NCBI GenBank assembly: GCA_963798745.1
Contig: CAWCUF010000006.1
Location: 248,001-312,000 of the forward strand
Direction of reading: 5' to 3'
DNA length: 64,000 nucleotides
From: Prado023 sp963798745
GTDB taxonomy: Bacteria > Actinomycetota > Actinomycetes > S36-B12 > CAIYMF01
The position numbers and the translations under genes were made by a program. Below, piece by piece: positions 16,141 through 24,362 of the stretch. A model generated the notes under the pieces. It saw only the letters and a list, made by a program, of their open reading frames with translations, had not been told where the DNA came from and did no database searches. Every line of letters begins with the position of its first letter. Positions within the stretch are counted from its first letter, which is position 1.

Positions 16141-17505
16141 TCAGCCCTGCCCGAGGAACATCGCCGCGGGCGCGGCATCGGGATCGGCCAGCGCGTCGGC
16201 GTCGACCGGAGGGGTTCCGCGCGGGTCGGCCAGCATCGCGCGGCGGGCAGCGGCCAGGTCCCGGGGCCGCCCGACCGTGCACAGGCCCAGCAGGTGATCC
16301 CCGTCGTCGAGACTGAAGGCGGTCCACGCCTCGGAGCCGGGTGTCGGCGCCGGTGACCCGGAGCGCACATCCGTGGCCTGCGTGGACTCGCGCCAGACGA
16401 CGCGTCCCGCGACCGCGTCGCCCAGGGTCAGCAGGCGTCGACCGGCGATGTCGCTGAACACGTAGGGGATCGGGTCCGGCGCCAGCTGACCGGGTTCGCC
16501 CGGAACGTCCGGGTCGGCCCGCCACCGGCTCTGGTCCCGCTCGCTGGACGCCCAAGCTGCCAGCACCGGGGCCAGCACGGATGGCGCGTTCAGTGCCTCG
16601 GTCCAATGCCCGCCCGGCCGGTGGGCGCCGGCCCGATCCGACCAGCGGGCCGCGGCATCACCCACCGCGAACAGCCCGGGGATCGCCGAACGCCCGACGG
16701 GGTCCACGAGCAGCGACCCGTCCCCGCCGCGCGCCGCCTGGGCACCGACCAGCCAGTCGGTCGCCGGGCGGACGCCCAGCGCGGCGAGGACCAGGTCCGC
16801 GCCGCTGCCCAGTGCCTCCAGGCTCGATCCGTCGGCCGGCGCAGTGAGCGTCCGGACCGGCTCACGCAGCCGCAGCCCGATGCCCGCGGAGGTCAGCCAC
16901 CGGGCCACCCGCGCCGAGACCTCCACCGGGACGCGCCCGGCCAGCAGCCGCGGCGCCGCCTCGAAGAGCAGCACCTGCGCTCCCCGAGCCGCAGCGGTCG
17001 CCGCCGCCTCACAGCCCACCCAGCCGCCCCCGACCACCACCAGCCGGGTCCCGACCCCGATCCGCGACCAGAACGCGCCAGCCGCCGCCCAGGTGTGCAG
17101 GACGTGCACCCCGGGGCGGTCCCAGCCGGTGGGGAGCACCGGGTCGGCCCCCGTGGCCACGACCACCGTGCCGGCCGTCAGCTCCGAGCCGTCCGAGCAG
17201 GTCAGCCGCCAGCCCGGGTCGCAATGCGGCTGGTCCTGCGCGGCCCGGTCGCGTTCGTGGTGCCGTTCGGCACGCTCCACCCGCACGCCGAGTCGCACCT
17301 CGTCGGCCAGGGCCCAGACGTCCAGGCCCATCGCACTGCGCAGGTCGACGTCGGCGTTCGGGTCCTTGGTCAGGGGCGGGCGGTCATAGGGCGGATCCGG
17401 CTCAGCGCCCAGGACGAGCACCGATCCCGCGAAACCCGCCGCCCGAAGCTCGGCACAGGTCCGCACCCCGGCCAAGCCGGCGCCCACGACCACCACATCC
17501 GCCAC
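16141..17505 (-). CDS. NAD(P)/FAD-dependent oxidoreductase, ferredoxin-reductase-like
   Basis: 454 aa. It has two Rossmann motifs, VVVVGAGLAGVRTCAELRAAG at the N-terminus (GAGLAGVRTCAEL) and RLVVVGGGWVGCEAAA at about residue 155. In between lies PPYDRPPLTKD, typical of rhodocoxin/putidaredoxin reductases, and later PGLFAVGDAAARW. The C-terminal region (IPYVFSDIAGRR, then GLCTVGRPRDLAAARR) also fits that group. Such enzymes pass electrons from NADH to a [2Fe-2S] ferredoxin, but none is encoded nearby. It leads the operon with crtYc-crtYd, so a link to carotenoid oxidation is possible but unproven. GTG 17505 is favoured by a -10 element 8 nt upstream; GTG 17511 is the alternative. Confidence 0.72.
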   Translation of the reverse strand: MADVVVVGAGLAGVRTCAELRAAGFAGSVLVLGAEPDPPYDRPPLTKDPNADVDLRSAMGLDVWALADEVRLGVRVERAERHHERDRAAQDQPHCDPGWRLTCSDGSELTAGTVVVATGADPVLPTGWDRPGVHVLHTWAAAGAFWSRIGVGTRLVVVGGGWVGCEAAATAAARGAQVLLFEAAPRLLAGRVPVEVSARVARWLTSAGIGLRLREPVRTLTAPADGSSLEALGSGADLVLAALGVRPATDWLVGAQAARGGDGSLLVDPVGRSAIPGLFAVGDAAARWSDRAGAHRPGGHWTEALNAPSVLAPVLAAWASSERDQSRWRADPDVPGEPGQLAPDPIPYVFSDIAGRRLLTLGDAVAGRVVWRESTQATDVRSGSPAPTPGSEAWTAFSLDDGDHLLGLCTVGRPRDLAAARRAMLADPRGTPPVDADALADPDAAPAAMFLGQG

Positions 17506-17513
17506 AGTCACCG

Positions 17514-17519
17514 AGCCTA
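17514..17519 (-). promoter_or_regulatory. -10 element for the flavoprotein-crtYc-crtYd operon
   Basis: Minus-strand TAGGCT lies 8 nt before GTG 17505. It sits only 24 nt from the plus-strand -10 of the kinase gene, so two divergent leaderless promoters share a 50-nt spacer. Confidence 0.45.
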
Positions 17520-17543
17520 ACCGGGCGGACCGCTGCGGGCTCC

Positions 17544-17549
17544 TAGACT
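17544..17549 (+). promoter_or_regulatory. -10 element, leaderless promoter of the PASTA kinase
   Basis: TAGACT lies 6 nt before GTG 17556, identical in sequence and spacing to the cruF promoter at 237. No ribosome-binding site is present. Confidence 0.5.
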
Positions 17550-17555
17550 TGGCCC

Positions 17556-19736
17556 GTGACGCCCCAGCCACCCCCACCCCCGCCCGCGGTCGACCCGCTG
17601 CTCGGCCGGGTGCTCGACGGGCGCTATCGGATCGAGGCGTTCCTCGCCCGTGGGGGGATGGCCACGATCTACCGCGGGGCCGACCTGCGCCTGGACCGCA
17701 CGGTCGCGATCAAGGTGATGCACCCCACGTTCGCCAGCGATCCGGGCTTCGTGGACCGCTTCCAGCGCGAGGCCCGCGCCGCCGCGCGGCTGAACAGCCC
17801 CTACGCGGTGGGCGTGCACGACCAGGGCAACGACGACGGGGTCACCTACCTGGTGATGGAGTACGTGCCCGGGCACACCGTGCGCGACGTGCTGCGCACC
17901 CACGGTGCGCTCCCGCCCGCCCAGGCCCTGGCCATCATCGAGCCGGTCCTGCAGGCCCTGGCCGCCGCCCACCTGGCCGGCTACATCCACCGCGACGTCA
18001 AGCCCGAGAACGTGCTGATCTCCGAGGACGGCCGGGTGAAGGTCACCGACTTCGGCCTGGCCCGGGCCATCGAGGGCGCCGACTCCGGCAAGACGCAGGG
18101 CCTGCTGCTGGGCACAGTTGCCTACCTGTCCCCCGAGCAGGTCGAGCACGACCAGACCGATGCCCGCTCGGACGTGTACAGCGCCGGGATCCTGCTCTTC
18201 GAGCTGCTCACCGGGCAGGTGCCGTTCTCGGCCTCGGCGCCCATGCAGGTCGCCTACCGGCACGTTCACGAGAACGTCCCGGCCCCCTCGACCCTGCGCC
18301 CGGACCTGCCCGAGGGCCTCGACGAGCTGACCCTCACCGCGACTCGGCGCTACCCGCAGGACCGGTTCGGCGCCGCGGACGAGTTCCTGGCCGCCGTGCG
18401 CGCGCAGCGCACGGCGCTGCCCCCCTCCCCCGCCTGGGCGCCGTCGCCCACCGACACCCTGGTGGTCCCCCACGAGCCCGGCGTCGGCGCTGCCGCCGGT
18501 GCGGGCGCCGAGGACGTGGCCGTGGCCGGGGCTGCGGCCGGTGGCGTGGCCGGGATGGCGGCCGCGGCGGCAGCACGAGCAGCCGGCGGACCCGCCGGCG
18601 ACCTCGAGGCGCCCGAGTGGGTGAACCAGCCCGCCGAGAGCCCCGAGCCCTCCGGCGATCACGGACCCTCCGACACCGACCACGTCGCGCAGGCCGGGTC
18701 CAGCGGTCCGGACGCCGCCGATGCGGCGCACCCACCCGGACCGGGCACCGCCCAGATCCAACCCGTCGCAGGCGAGGGCGCGATGGACCCGCCGTACTCC
18801 ACCGAGGTCAGCTACCACACGGCCGAGGACGGTGGCGCCCCGGCGGCCCGCCCCCGGCGGGGTCGCAAGGCGATCTGGCTCGGCGTCGCGGCCCTGCTCA
18901 GCCTGGGCGCGCTGCTGTTCGTCGCCTTCGGTCCGCTGCAGCGGGTGAACGTGCCTGACGTCACCAACAAGACCCCCACCGAGGCGGCCGCGATCCTCGC
19001 GCTGGCCAACCTCGAGCTCGACAGCTCGGACACCGACTACTCGGAGGACATCGCGCAGGGAAGGATCATCAGCACCGACCCGGCCGCCACCTTCTCCACC
19101 CGCAGTGGCAGCACGATCGCGGCGGTGGTCAGCCTGGGTCCGGAGCGCTACGAGGTCCCCAAGCTCAGGAAACTCACGATCGAGGAGGCCGAGGTCGCCC
19201 TCGGCGCGGCGAACCTGACTCTGGGCGAGCAGACCAAGGCCTTCGATCAGGACATCAAGAAGGGCGACATCATCAGCAGCGACCCCGACGCGGGGGCGTC
19301 GGTGAAGCCCGACACGGAGGTCGCGGTCGTGGTGTCCAAGGGCCGCGAGCCGGTGACGATGCCCGAGTTGGCCGGGACCGACGCCGACGAGGCCGAGGCG
19401 GCCCTGACCGAGCTCGGCCTCGACGTCGACCGCAGCGAGGAGTTCAACGATTCGGTGGCCAAGGACCTGGTGATCAGCACCGACCCCAAGGCCGAGGCCA
19501 CCGCCTTCAGGGGCGACACCGTCGAGCTGGTGGTGTCCAAGGGCCCACCGCTGGTCGAGGTGCCCAACGTCGTCGGGCGCAACGAGGAGGACGCGCGAGC
19601 GGCTCTGGAAGGGGCTGGTTTCGCCGTGAAGGTCAACAAGCCCTTGGGCTTCGTGATCTTCGGGGTCAACGCCCAGAACCCGCGCGGGGGCACGGAGGCG
19701 CCGAAGGGCTCGACCGTGACGATCACCGTTGTCTAG
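17556..19736 (+). CDS. Ser/Thr protein kinase with PASTA domains, PknL/PknB type
   Basis: 726 aa. The kinase domain covers about residues 20-285: GRYRIEAFLARGGMATIY, catalytic VAIK (Lys 53), HRDVKPEN (Asp 147), DFGLAR (165-170) and the activation/P+1 loop GTVAYLSPEQ. A long Ala/Pro/Gly-rich linker leads to one membrane helix at about 438-458. Four extracellular PASTA repeats follow (about 462-726), each with a VP-x-(V/L) start and ending near VVSKG or TITVV. PASTA domains bind peptidoglycan fragments or lipid II. Position between the mptA-like and aroG genes matches PknL of mycobacteria/corynebacteria. The stop overlaps the TTG start of the permease gene. Confidence 0.92.
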   Translation: MTPQPPPPPPAVDPLLGRVLDGRYRIEAFLARGGMATIYRGADLRLDRTVAIKVMHPTFASDPGFVDRFQREARAAARLNSPYAVGVHDQGNDDGVTYLVMEYVPGHTVRDVLRTHGALPPAQALAIIEPVLQALAAAHLAGYIHRDVKPENVLISEDGRVKVTDFGLARAIEGADSGKTQGLLLGTVAYLSPEQVEHDQTDARSDVYSAGILLFELLTGQVPFSASAPMQVAYRHVHENVPAPSTLRPDLPEGLDELTLTATRRYPQDRFGAADEFLAAVRAQRTALPPSPAWAPSPTDTLVVPHEPGVGAAAGAGAEDVAVAGAAAGGVAGMAAAAAARAAGGPAGDLEAPEWVNQPAESPEPSGDHGPSDTDHVAQAGSSGPDAADAAHPPGPGTAQIQPVAGEGAMDPPYSTEVSYHTAEDGGAPAARPRRGRKAIWLGVAALLSLGALLFVAFGPLQRVNVPDVTNKTPTEAAAILALANLELDSSDTDYSEDIAQGRIISTDPAATFSTRSGSTIAAVVSLGPERYEVPKLRKLTIEEAEVALGAANLTLGEQTKAFDQDIKKGDIISSDPDAGASVKPDTEVAVVVSKGREPVTMPELAGTDADEAEAALTELGLDVDRSEEFNDSVAKDLVISTDPKAEATAFRGDTVELVVSKGPPLVEVPNVVGRNEEDARAALEGAGFAVKVNKPLGFVIFGVNAQNPRGGTEAPKGSTVTITVV

Positions 19737-20640
19737 CCTCTCCTGGGCGCGCAACCACCACACCCTGGCCACCCTGGCCCTGGTGGGTGTCACAGCCGTC
19801 TGGGGCGGGACCTTCCTGGTCGTCCAGGACGCCGTGGAACAGACGCCGGTGCTCCCGTTCCTGTTCTGGCGCTTCGCGCTCGCTGCCCTGGTGCTGGCCG
19901 CGCTGCGCCCCGGGGCAGTGCTGCGCATGGACCCGGTGAAGCGTCGGCACGGCGTGTGGCTGGGCCTGCTGCTCGGCAGCGCGTACGTGGCCCAGACCTT
20001 CGGTCTGCTGCACACCTCATCGACCGTGTCCGGGTTCATCACGGGGATGTTCGTCGTGTTCACGCCCCTGATCGGCTGGCTGGTGCTGGGCCAGCCGATC
20101 ACCCCCGCGGTCTGGGTCGGCGTCGCCCTGGCCACCACCGGGTTGGGCCTGATCAGCCTGACCGGGCTGTCCCTCGGGTTCGGCGAGCTGCTCACGCTCG
20201 CGTGCGCGGCGCTGTTCGGGGCCCACATCGTCGGACTCGGTCAGTGGTCGACCGCCTCGGACGCCTACGGCCTGACCGTCCTGCAACTGGGGGTCGTGGC
20301 GCTCATGTGCCTGCTCGCCTCGCCGTTGCAGGGCGGGATGGCCCTGCCTCCCAACGCCGCGGTGTGGCTGGCCATCGGGTTCCTGGCGATCGCGGCCACC
20401 GCCCTGGCGTTCCTGGCCCAGGCCTGGGCGCAGACGCACATGAGCGCCCCGCGCGCGGCCATCGTGCTGACCCTGGAGCCGGTGTTCGCCGGCATCTTCG
20501 GGGTGAGCGTCGGCGGCGACGAGCTGACCGGGCGGATCCTGGCCGGCGGGGTGTGCATCGTGGCGGCGATGTACGTCGTGGAGTTCGGCGCCCGGTTCAG
20601 CCGTCGACCGCTGATCCCGCAGGATGCCGCGACCTCCTGA
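19729..20640 (+). CDS. EamA/DMT-family permease
   Basis: 303 aa with ten hydrophobic segments arranged as two EamA halves. The first half begins ALVGVTAVWGGTFLVVQDAV, and the second ends FLAQAWAQTHMSAPRAAIVLTLEPVFAGIFG (AAIVLTLEPVFAGIFG is the typical block). These are drug/metabolite exporters of unknown substrate. The start is taken as TTG 19729, which overlaps the kinase stop; without it the first helix would be truncated, but the start is uncertain. No recognisable gene or signal is seen in the 161 nt that follow. Confidence 0.8.
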   Translation: MSSLSWARNHHTLATLALVGVTAVWGGTFLVVQDAVEQTPVLPFLFWRFALAALVLAALRPGAVLRMDPVKRRHGVWLGLLLGSAYVAQTFGLLHTSSTVSGFITGMFVVFTPLIGWLVLGQPITPAVWVGVALATTGLGLISLTGLSLGFGELLTLACAALFGAHIVGLGQWSTASDAYGLTVLQLGVVALMCLLASPLQGGMALPPNAAVWLAIGFLAIAATALAFLAQAWAQTHMSAPRAAIVLTLEPVFAGIFGVSVGGDELTGRILAGGVCIVAAMYVVEFGARFSRRPLIPQDAATS

Positions 20641-20801
20641 GCGACTCGCGGAGGGCCTCGGCCAACCTCCCTGGGCCATCCGGCGGGCAGCCGACGCGGT
20701 GCACGCCCTGGGCGGGCCCTGCGGGGGTCCGGCGAACCGCACGAGCGCGGTCCGGCGTGGGCCGTGTTATCGCCGCCGAGCCCTCAGCCTGCGGCTGCGG
20801 C

Positions 20802-21836
20802 TCAGTGGGTGAGCAGGTCGCCCAGCACCTCGATCGCCCGGTCGACACCCTGGTCATCGACATCGAGGTGGGTGACCAGCCGGGCGGTGTGCGGGCCGAG
20901 CACGCTCACCGCGACCCCCCGCCGACCGGCCGCTGCGGCGAGGTCGGGCGCTTTCGGCCCGGCAGTGAGGTCCAGGACCACGATGTTGGTGTCCACCTCG
21001 TCGGGCGTGACCACATCCGGGCGGACTGCCGCGAACGCGTCGGCCAGCGCACGCGCCCGCGCGTGATCCTCGGCCAGCCGGGCGACGTTGTGGTCCAGGG
21101 CGTACAGCCCGGCGGCGGCGAGGATGCCCACCTGACGCATCCCGGCGCCGTACCGCTTGCGCCACACCCGAGCCGCGGCGATCCGCTCGGCCGAGGCGAC
21201 CAGCACCGAGCCCACCGGGGCGCCGAGCCCCTTGGACAGGCACACCGACACAGTGTCGAACAACCCACCGATGTCGGCCGGCGCCACACCGGTGGTCACG
21301 TGCGCGTTCCAGAGCCGGGCCCCGTCGAGGTGCAGCGCGACACCCGTCCGCTGCGACCACTCGCGCAGCACCCGCAGGTCGGCGAGCTCCTGGACGGTTC
21401 CACCGCCGAAGTTGTGGCTGTCCTCCACAGCTATCGCCGCCGTCGACACCAGATAGGGCCCAGCATCGGGGACGGCCATGGCGATCACCTCGGCAGGGTC
21501 GAGCTTGCCGCGCGGCGCCGACCAGGTGCGGGTGGTGATCCCGCCGAGTACCGCATGGGCGCCGAGTTCGGCGCGCACGACGTGGGCCATCCGGTCACAG
21601 AGCAGCTCCGCACCGGCCGGCACGAGCAGCCGGACCCCGAGCTGGTTGCCCAGCGAACCCGAGGGCACGAACAGGCCCGCCTCGTGGCCCAGCAGCGCAG
21701 CCATCCGGGCCTCGAGGGCGTTCACGGTGGGATCCTCGCCGTAGACGTCGTCGCCCACGTCGGCGTCGGCCATGGCTGACCGCATGCCGGGACTGGGACG
21801 GGTTACGGTATCCGAGCGCAGGTCGACGAGGTCCAC
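20802..21836 (-). CDS. ltaE: Low-specificity L-threonine aldolase
   Basis: 344-aa fold-type I PLP enzyme (beta-eliminating lyase family) that cleaves L-threonine/allo-threonine to glycine and acetaldehyde. The N-terminus VDLRSDTVTRPSPGMR is diagnostic. GDDVYGEDPTVNALE, HLDGARLWNAH and VSVCLSKGLGAPVGS follow; the Lys in the last is the PLP lysine (about residue 200). GTG 21836 is chosen for its match to the family start and a leaderless-type -10. It stands alone, divergent from a lipoprotein gene. Confidence 0.9.
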   Translation of the reverse strand: MDLVDLRSDTVTRPSPGMRSAMADADVGDDVYGEDPTVNALEARMAALLGHEAGLFVPSGSLGNQLGVRLLVPAGAELLCDRMAHVVRAELGAHAVLGGITTRTWSAPRGKLDPAEVIAMAVPDAGPYLVSTAAIAVEDSHNFGGGTVQELADLRVLREWSQRTGVALHLDGARLWNAHVTTGVAPADIGGLFDTVSVCLSKGLGAPVGSVLVASAERIAAARVWRKRYGAGMRQVGILAAAGLYALDHNVARLAEDHARARALADAFAAVRPDVVTPDEVDTNIVVLDLTAGPKAPDLAAAAGRRGVAVSVLGPHTARLVTHLDVDDQGVDRAIEVLGDLLTH

Positions 21837-21844
21837 GGGCCGAC

Positions 21845-21850
21845 AGCCTA
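21845..21850 (-). promoter_or_regulatory. -10 element, leaderless promoter of ltaE
   Basis: Minus-strand TAGGCT lies 8 nt before GTG 21836; no ribosome-binding site lies between. Confidence 0.45.
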
Positions 21851-21907
21851 CGCAGGCCGCCCCGCACCGCTGCGCGGCCCAGCGATGCTCCAGGAGGAGG
21901 ACGGCCC

Positions 21908-22630
21908 GTGCCCAGGTCCAGGACATGGCGCAGCGCCGCGGCAGCGGCGGTTGGGGGGGTGCTGCTGCTCGCCGGCTGCGGGCCGTTGCCGCCCACCGAC
22001 GCCGAGTTGCTCCAGTTCGTGTCACTGACCCAGGACGACGCCGCCGAAGGGGCGATCGTGGCTCCCTACGAGGGCGGCGCCGAGGTGTTCGGTCGGGTGT
22101 CGCTGGACCTCTGCTACGGGGATTTCCCCAGCGAGACCCTGCGCAGCGGTCGCAACCAGGTCGGGATGTTCGACGTCGGCGGCGGCGCACAGGTCAGCAG
22201 CGAGGCGATCCTGTACCCGACCCCGGCCGATGCCGAGCAGGCGATGGACGAGCTCCGCACAGCCGCCGCGGACTGCCCGGACGAGCCCGTGGATCCCCCA
22301 CAACAGGACCGCGAGCCGCTGACCTGGCAGTTCGACGACGCACCCGACGCAGACTGGGCCGACCAGCCGGGGGTCGCCCGTCAGGCCTACGCGTTCACCG
22401 CGACCAGTCCCGCGGAGGAGACCGTGCGCAGCACGGCCACCTATCTGCAGCGCGGCCGGATGATCCTCGCCCTCTACTCCACACCACCGGACAGCCCCTC
22501 GGCGGTGCTGCGCAATGCTCCCGACCAGGAGCGCTTCGTCGCGGTCATGGGCTCCCGCCTGGCCGCCCTGCCGCAGCGCGCCTTGCAGCAGGGCGAGCCG
22601 TTGGAGGACCCCGACGCCCTGGACGCGTGA
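21908..22630 (+). CDS. Predicted lipoprotein of unknown function
   Basis: 240 aa. GTG 21908 follows AGGAGGAGGA, a strong ribosome-binding site. A signal peptide with Ala/Val/Leu core ends in a lipobox LLLAGC (Cys 24). The mature part has few Cys and is rich in Asp/Glu and Pro (for example LDLCYGDFP, then LYPTPADAEQAMDELR). No enzymatic motif is recognisable. Its overall look recalls sensor-like extracytoplasmic domains of actinobacterial lipoproteins, but this is only an impression. Convergent with aroG, separated by a large palindromic element. Confidence 0.7.
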   Translation: MPRSRTWRSAAAAAVGGVLLLAGCGPLPPTDAELLQFVSLTQDDAAEGAIVAPYEGGAEVFGRVSLDLCYGDFPSETLRSGRNQVGMFDVGGGAQVSSEAILYPTPADAEQAMDELRTAAADCPDEPVDPPQQDREPLTWQFDDAPDADWADQPGVARQAYAFTATSPAEETVRSTATYLQRGRMILALYSTPPDSPSAVLRNAPDQERFVAVMGSRLAALPQRALQQGEPLEDPDALDA

Positions 22631-22665
22631 GCTCGGCCGGTGGGCTGGGCCGGCGGGAGTAGCAA

Positions 22666-22828
22666 CGCCGAGTTGTGGTCGAAAGAAGCCCCGGTGCGCC
22701 CGCGCCAGCATCTCAATGCGCTCCGCGTGGTTGAACCCGGGCTGCTTCGGACCCGCCTTTCAACCACGCGGAGCGCATTGACCGCTGGTGCCGCAGCGCG
22801 CAGGGGCCGGTTCAACCAGAAGTCGGCG
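22666..22828. repeat. Long palindromic element between convergent genes
   Basis: A perfect 23-nt inverted repeat (22713-22735 and 22759-22781, arms containing GCGCTCCGCGTGG) with a 23-nt loop is flanked by longer imperfect complementary arms (about 22666-22709 and 22784-22828; shared CGCCGA, TTGTGG/CTTCTGG, GCCCC and GCCAGC blocks). The whole could fold into a ~160-nt hairpin. It lies between the ends of the lipoprotein and DAHP synthase genes, so it may terminate both; its size and layered arms also resemble a small non-autonomous element. Confidence 0.7.
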
Positions 22829-22845
22829 TTCGGATCGGCAGGCGC

Positions 22846-24201
22846 TCAGCGCTTGACGAGCATCTCGGCCACGGAGAACGCCAGCTCCAGGGACTGCACG
22901 CGATTGAGCCGCGGGTCGCAGGCAGTCTCGTAGCGCAGGCCCAGGCCGTCCTCGGTGACCCCGGAGATCCCGCCGACGCACTCGGTCACGTCGTCGCCGG
23001 TGAGCTCGACGTGCAGCCCGCCGGGGTGCACGCCCTCGGCGCGCATCACCTCGAAGAAGCCGGTGACCTCTTCCATCACGTCGACGTAGGAGCGGGTCTT
23101 GTGCCCGGACGAGGCCTCGAACGTGTTGCCGTGCATCGGGTCGCAGACCCAGAGCACCGGATGCCCTGAGGCGCGCACCGCACGGACCAGGTCCGGCAGC
23201 GCCGTGCGGATCCGGCCCGCCCCCATCCGCGTGATGAACGTCAGACGACCCGGGGTCTGGTCGGGGTCGAGCACGTCGGCCAGGGCGACGACGTCAGCCG
23301 GGGTGCTGGTCGGCCCGAGCTTGACCCCGATCGGGTTGCGGATGTCGCGGGCGAACTCCACATGGGCGCCGTCGAGGTGCCGGGTGCGCTCTCCGATCCA
23401 GAGGAAGTGCGCTGAGACGTCGTAGGGCAGGCCGGTGCGTGAGTCGATCCGGGTCAGGGCGTCCTCGTAGTCCAGCAGCAGGGCCTCGTGCCCGGAGTAG
23501 AACTCGACCCGGTGGAACTCCTCGGGCTCGGCGCCGCAGGCCTTCATGAACGACAGCGCCCGGTCGATCTCACCGGCCATCATGTCGTAGCGCCGCCCGG
23601 CCTCGGTCGAGGCGACGAAGTCCTGGTTCCAGGAGTGCACGTGGCGCAGGTCGGCATAGCCACCCTGGGTGAACGCGCGCACGAGGTTCAGCGTCGCGCT
23701 GGCGGTGTTGTACGCGGCCACGAGCCGCTGCGGATCGGCGCGGCGCGCCTGCGCGGTCGGCGTCACGTCGTTCACCGCGTCCCCGCGGTAGCTGGGGATG
23801 GCCACCCCGTCGACGATCTCGGTGTCGCTGCTGCGCGGCTTCGCGTACTGGCCGGCGATCCGACCGACCTTGACCACCGGCATGGACGCGCCGTAGGTCA
23901 GCACGATGGCCATCTGCAGCACGGTCTTGAGCTTGGCGCGGATCGCGTCGGCCGTGGCCCCGGCGAACGTCTCGGCGCAGTCCCCGCCCATCAGCAGGAA
24001 CGCGTCCCCACGGGCCACGTCGGCCAACCGCTCGGTGAGCTGGTCGACCTCACCGGCGAAGACCAGGGGCGGCAGCCGGCGCAGGGCCGCTGTGGCCTGC
24101 GCCAGCGCTACGGGGTCCGGCCAGGTCGGCTGCTGGACGGCAGCGCCCAGTCGGACGGGGTTCTCGGGGGCTGCGGTCAGGGCCGCATCCTGCACGGACA
24201 T
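22846..24201 (-). CDS. aroG: 3-deoxy-7-phosphoheptulonate (DAHP) synthase, class II
   Basis: 451-aa plant/mycobacterial-type DAHP synthase, first step of the shikimate pathway (PEP + erythrose 4-phosphate). Signatures are LLMGGDCAETFAG (metal-binding Cys), IPSYRGDAVND, HRVEFYSGHEALLL, TRMGAGRIR, WVCDPMHGNT (metal His), HVELTGDDVTECVGG (metal Glu) and YETACDPRLN (metal Asp). ATG 24201 is set by a -10 element 7 nt upstream. The position next to a PknL-like kinase is as in mycobacteria. Feedback regulation by aromatic amino acids is usual in this class but cannot be read here. Confidence 0.95.
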   Translation of the reverse strand: MSVQDAALTAAPENPVRLGAAVQQPTWPDPVALAQATAALRRLPPLVFAGEVDQLTERLADVARGDAFLLMGGDCAETFAGATADAIRAKLKTVLQMAIVLTYGASMPVVKVGRIAGQYAKPRSSDTEIVDGVAIPSYRGDAVNDVTPTAQARRADPQRLVAAYNTASATLNLVRAFTQGGYADLRHVHSWNQDFVASTEAGRRYDMMAGEIDRALSFMKACGAEPEEFHRVEFYSGHEALLLDYEDALTRIDSRTGLPYDVSAHFLWIGERTRHLDGAHVEFARDIRNPIGVKLGPTSTPADVVALADVLDPDQTPGRLTFITRMGAGRIRTALPDLVRAVRASGHPVLWVCDPMHGNTFEASSGHKTRSYVDVMEEVTGFFEVMRAEGVHPGGLHVELTGDDVTECVGGISGVTEDGLGLRYETACDPRLNRVQSLELAFSVAEMLVKR

Positions 24202-24208
24202 GCGCCCA

Positions 24209-24214
24209 AGGGTA
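24209..24214 (-). promoter_or_regulatory. -10 element, leaderless promoter of aroG
   Basis: Minus-strand TACCCT lies 7 nt before ATG 24201, with no ribosome-binding site between. Confidence 0.5.
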
Positions 24215-24362
24215 TGCCAGGCGGGCCGGTGGGTCCGACCGCGCGCGGTCCGCTGCGCGGGCCTCGTGCCACCGACCGGACGCCGGAGCACCCCCAACCC
24301 ACGCGTACCGGTCCGCCCCACCTGCGCTCAGGTCGGGTGGACCGGAGCCGACGAACAGGCTT

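Noticed and set aside
16141..17505. Calling the flavoprotein a carotenoid cyclase or nitrite reductase subunit.
   Set aside because: Its motifs are those of NADH-ferredoxin reductases; no siroheme, [4Fe-4S] or cyclase features are visible.
17517..20228. A very long open frame (about 900 codons) antisense to the PASTA kinase gene.
   Set aside because: It lacks domain structure, is His/Gly/Val/Arg-rich as expected for the complement of a GC-rich gene, and lies opposite a clear kinase.
20641..20801. Weak GC-rich hairpins between the permease and ltaE.
   Set aside because: Stems are short and imperfect, not distinguishable from background in such GC-rich DNA.
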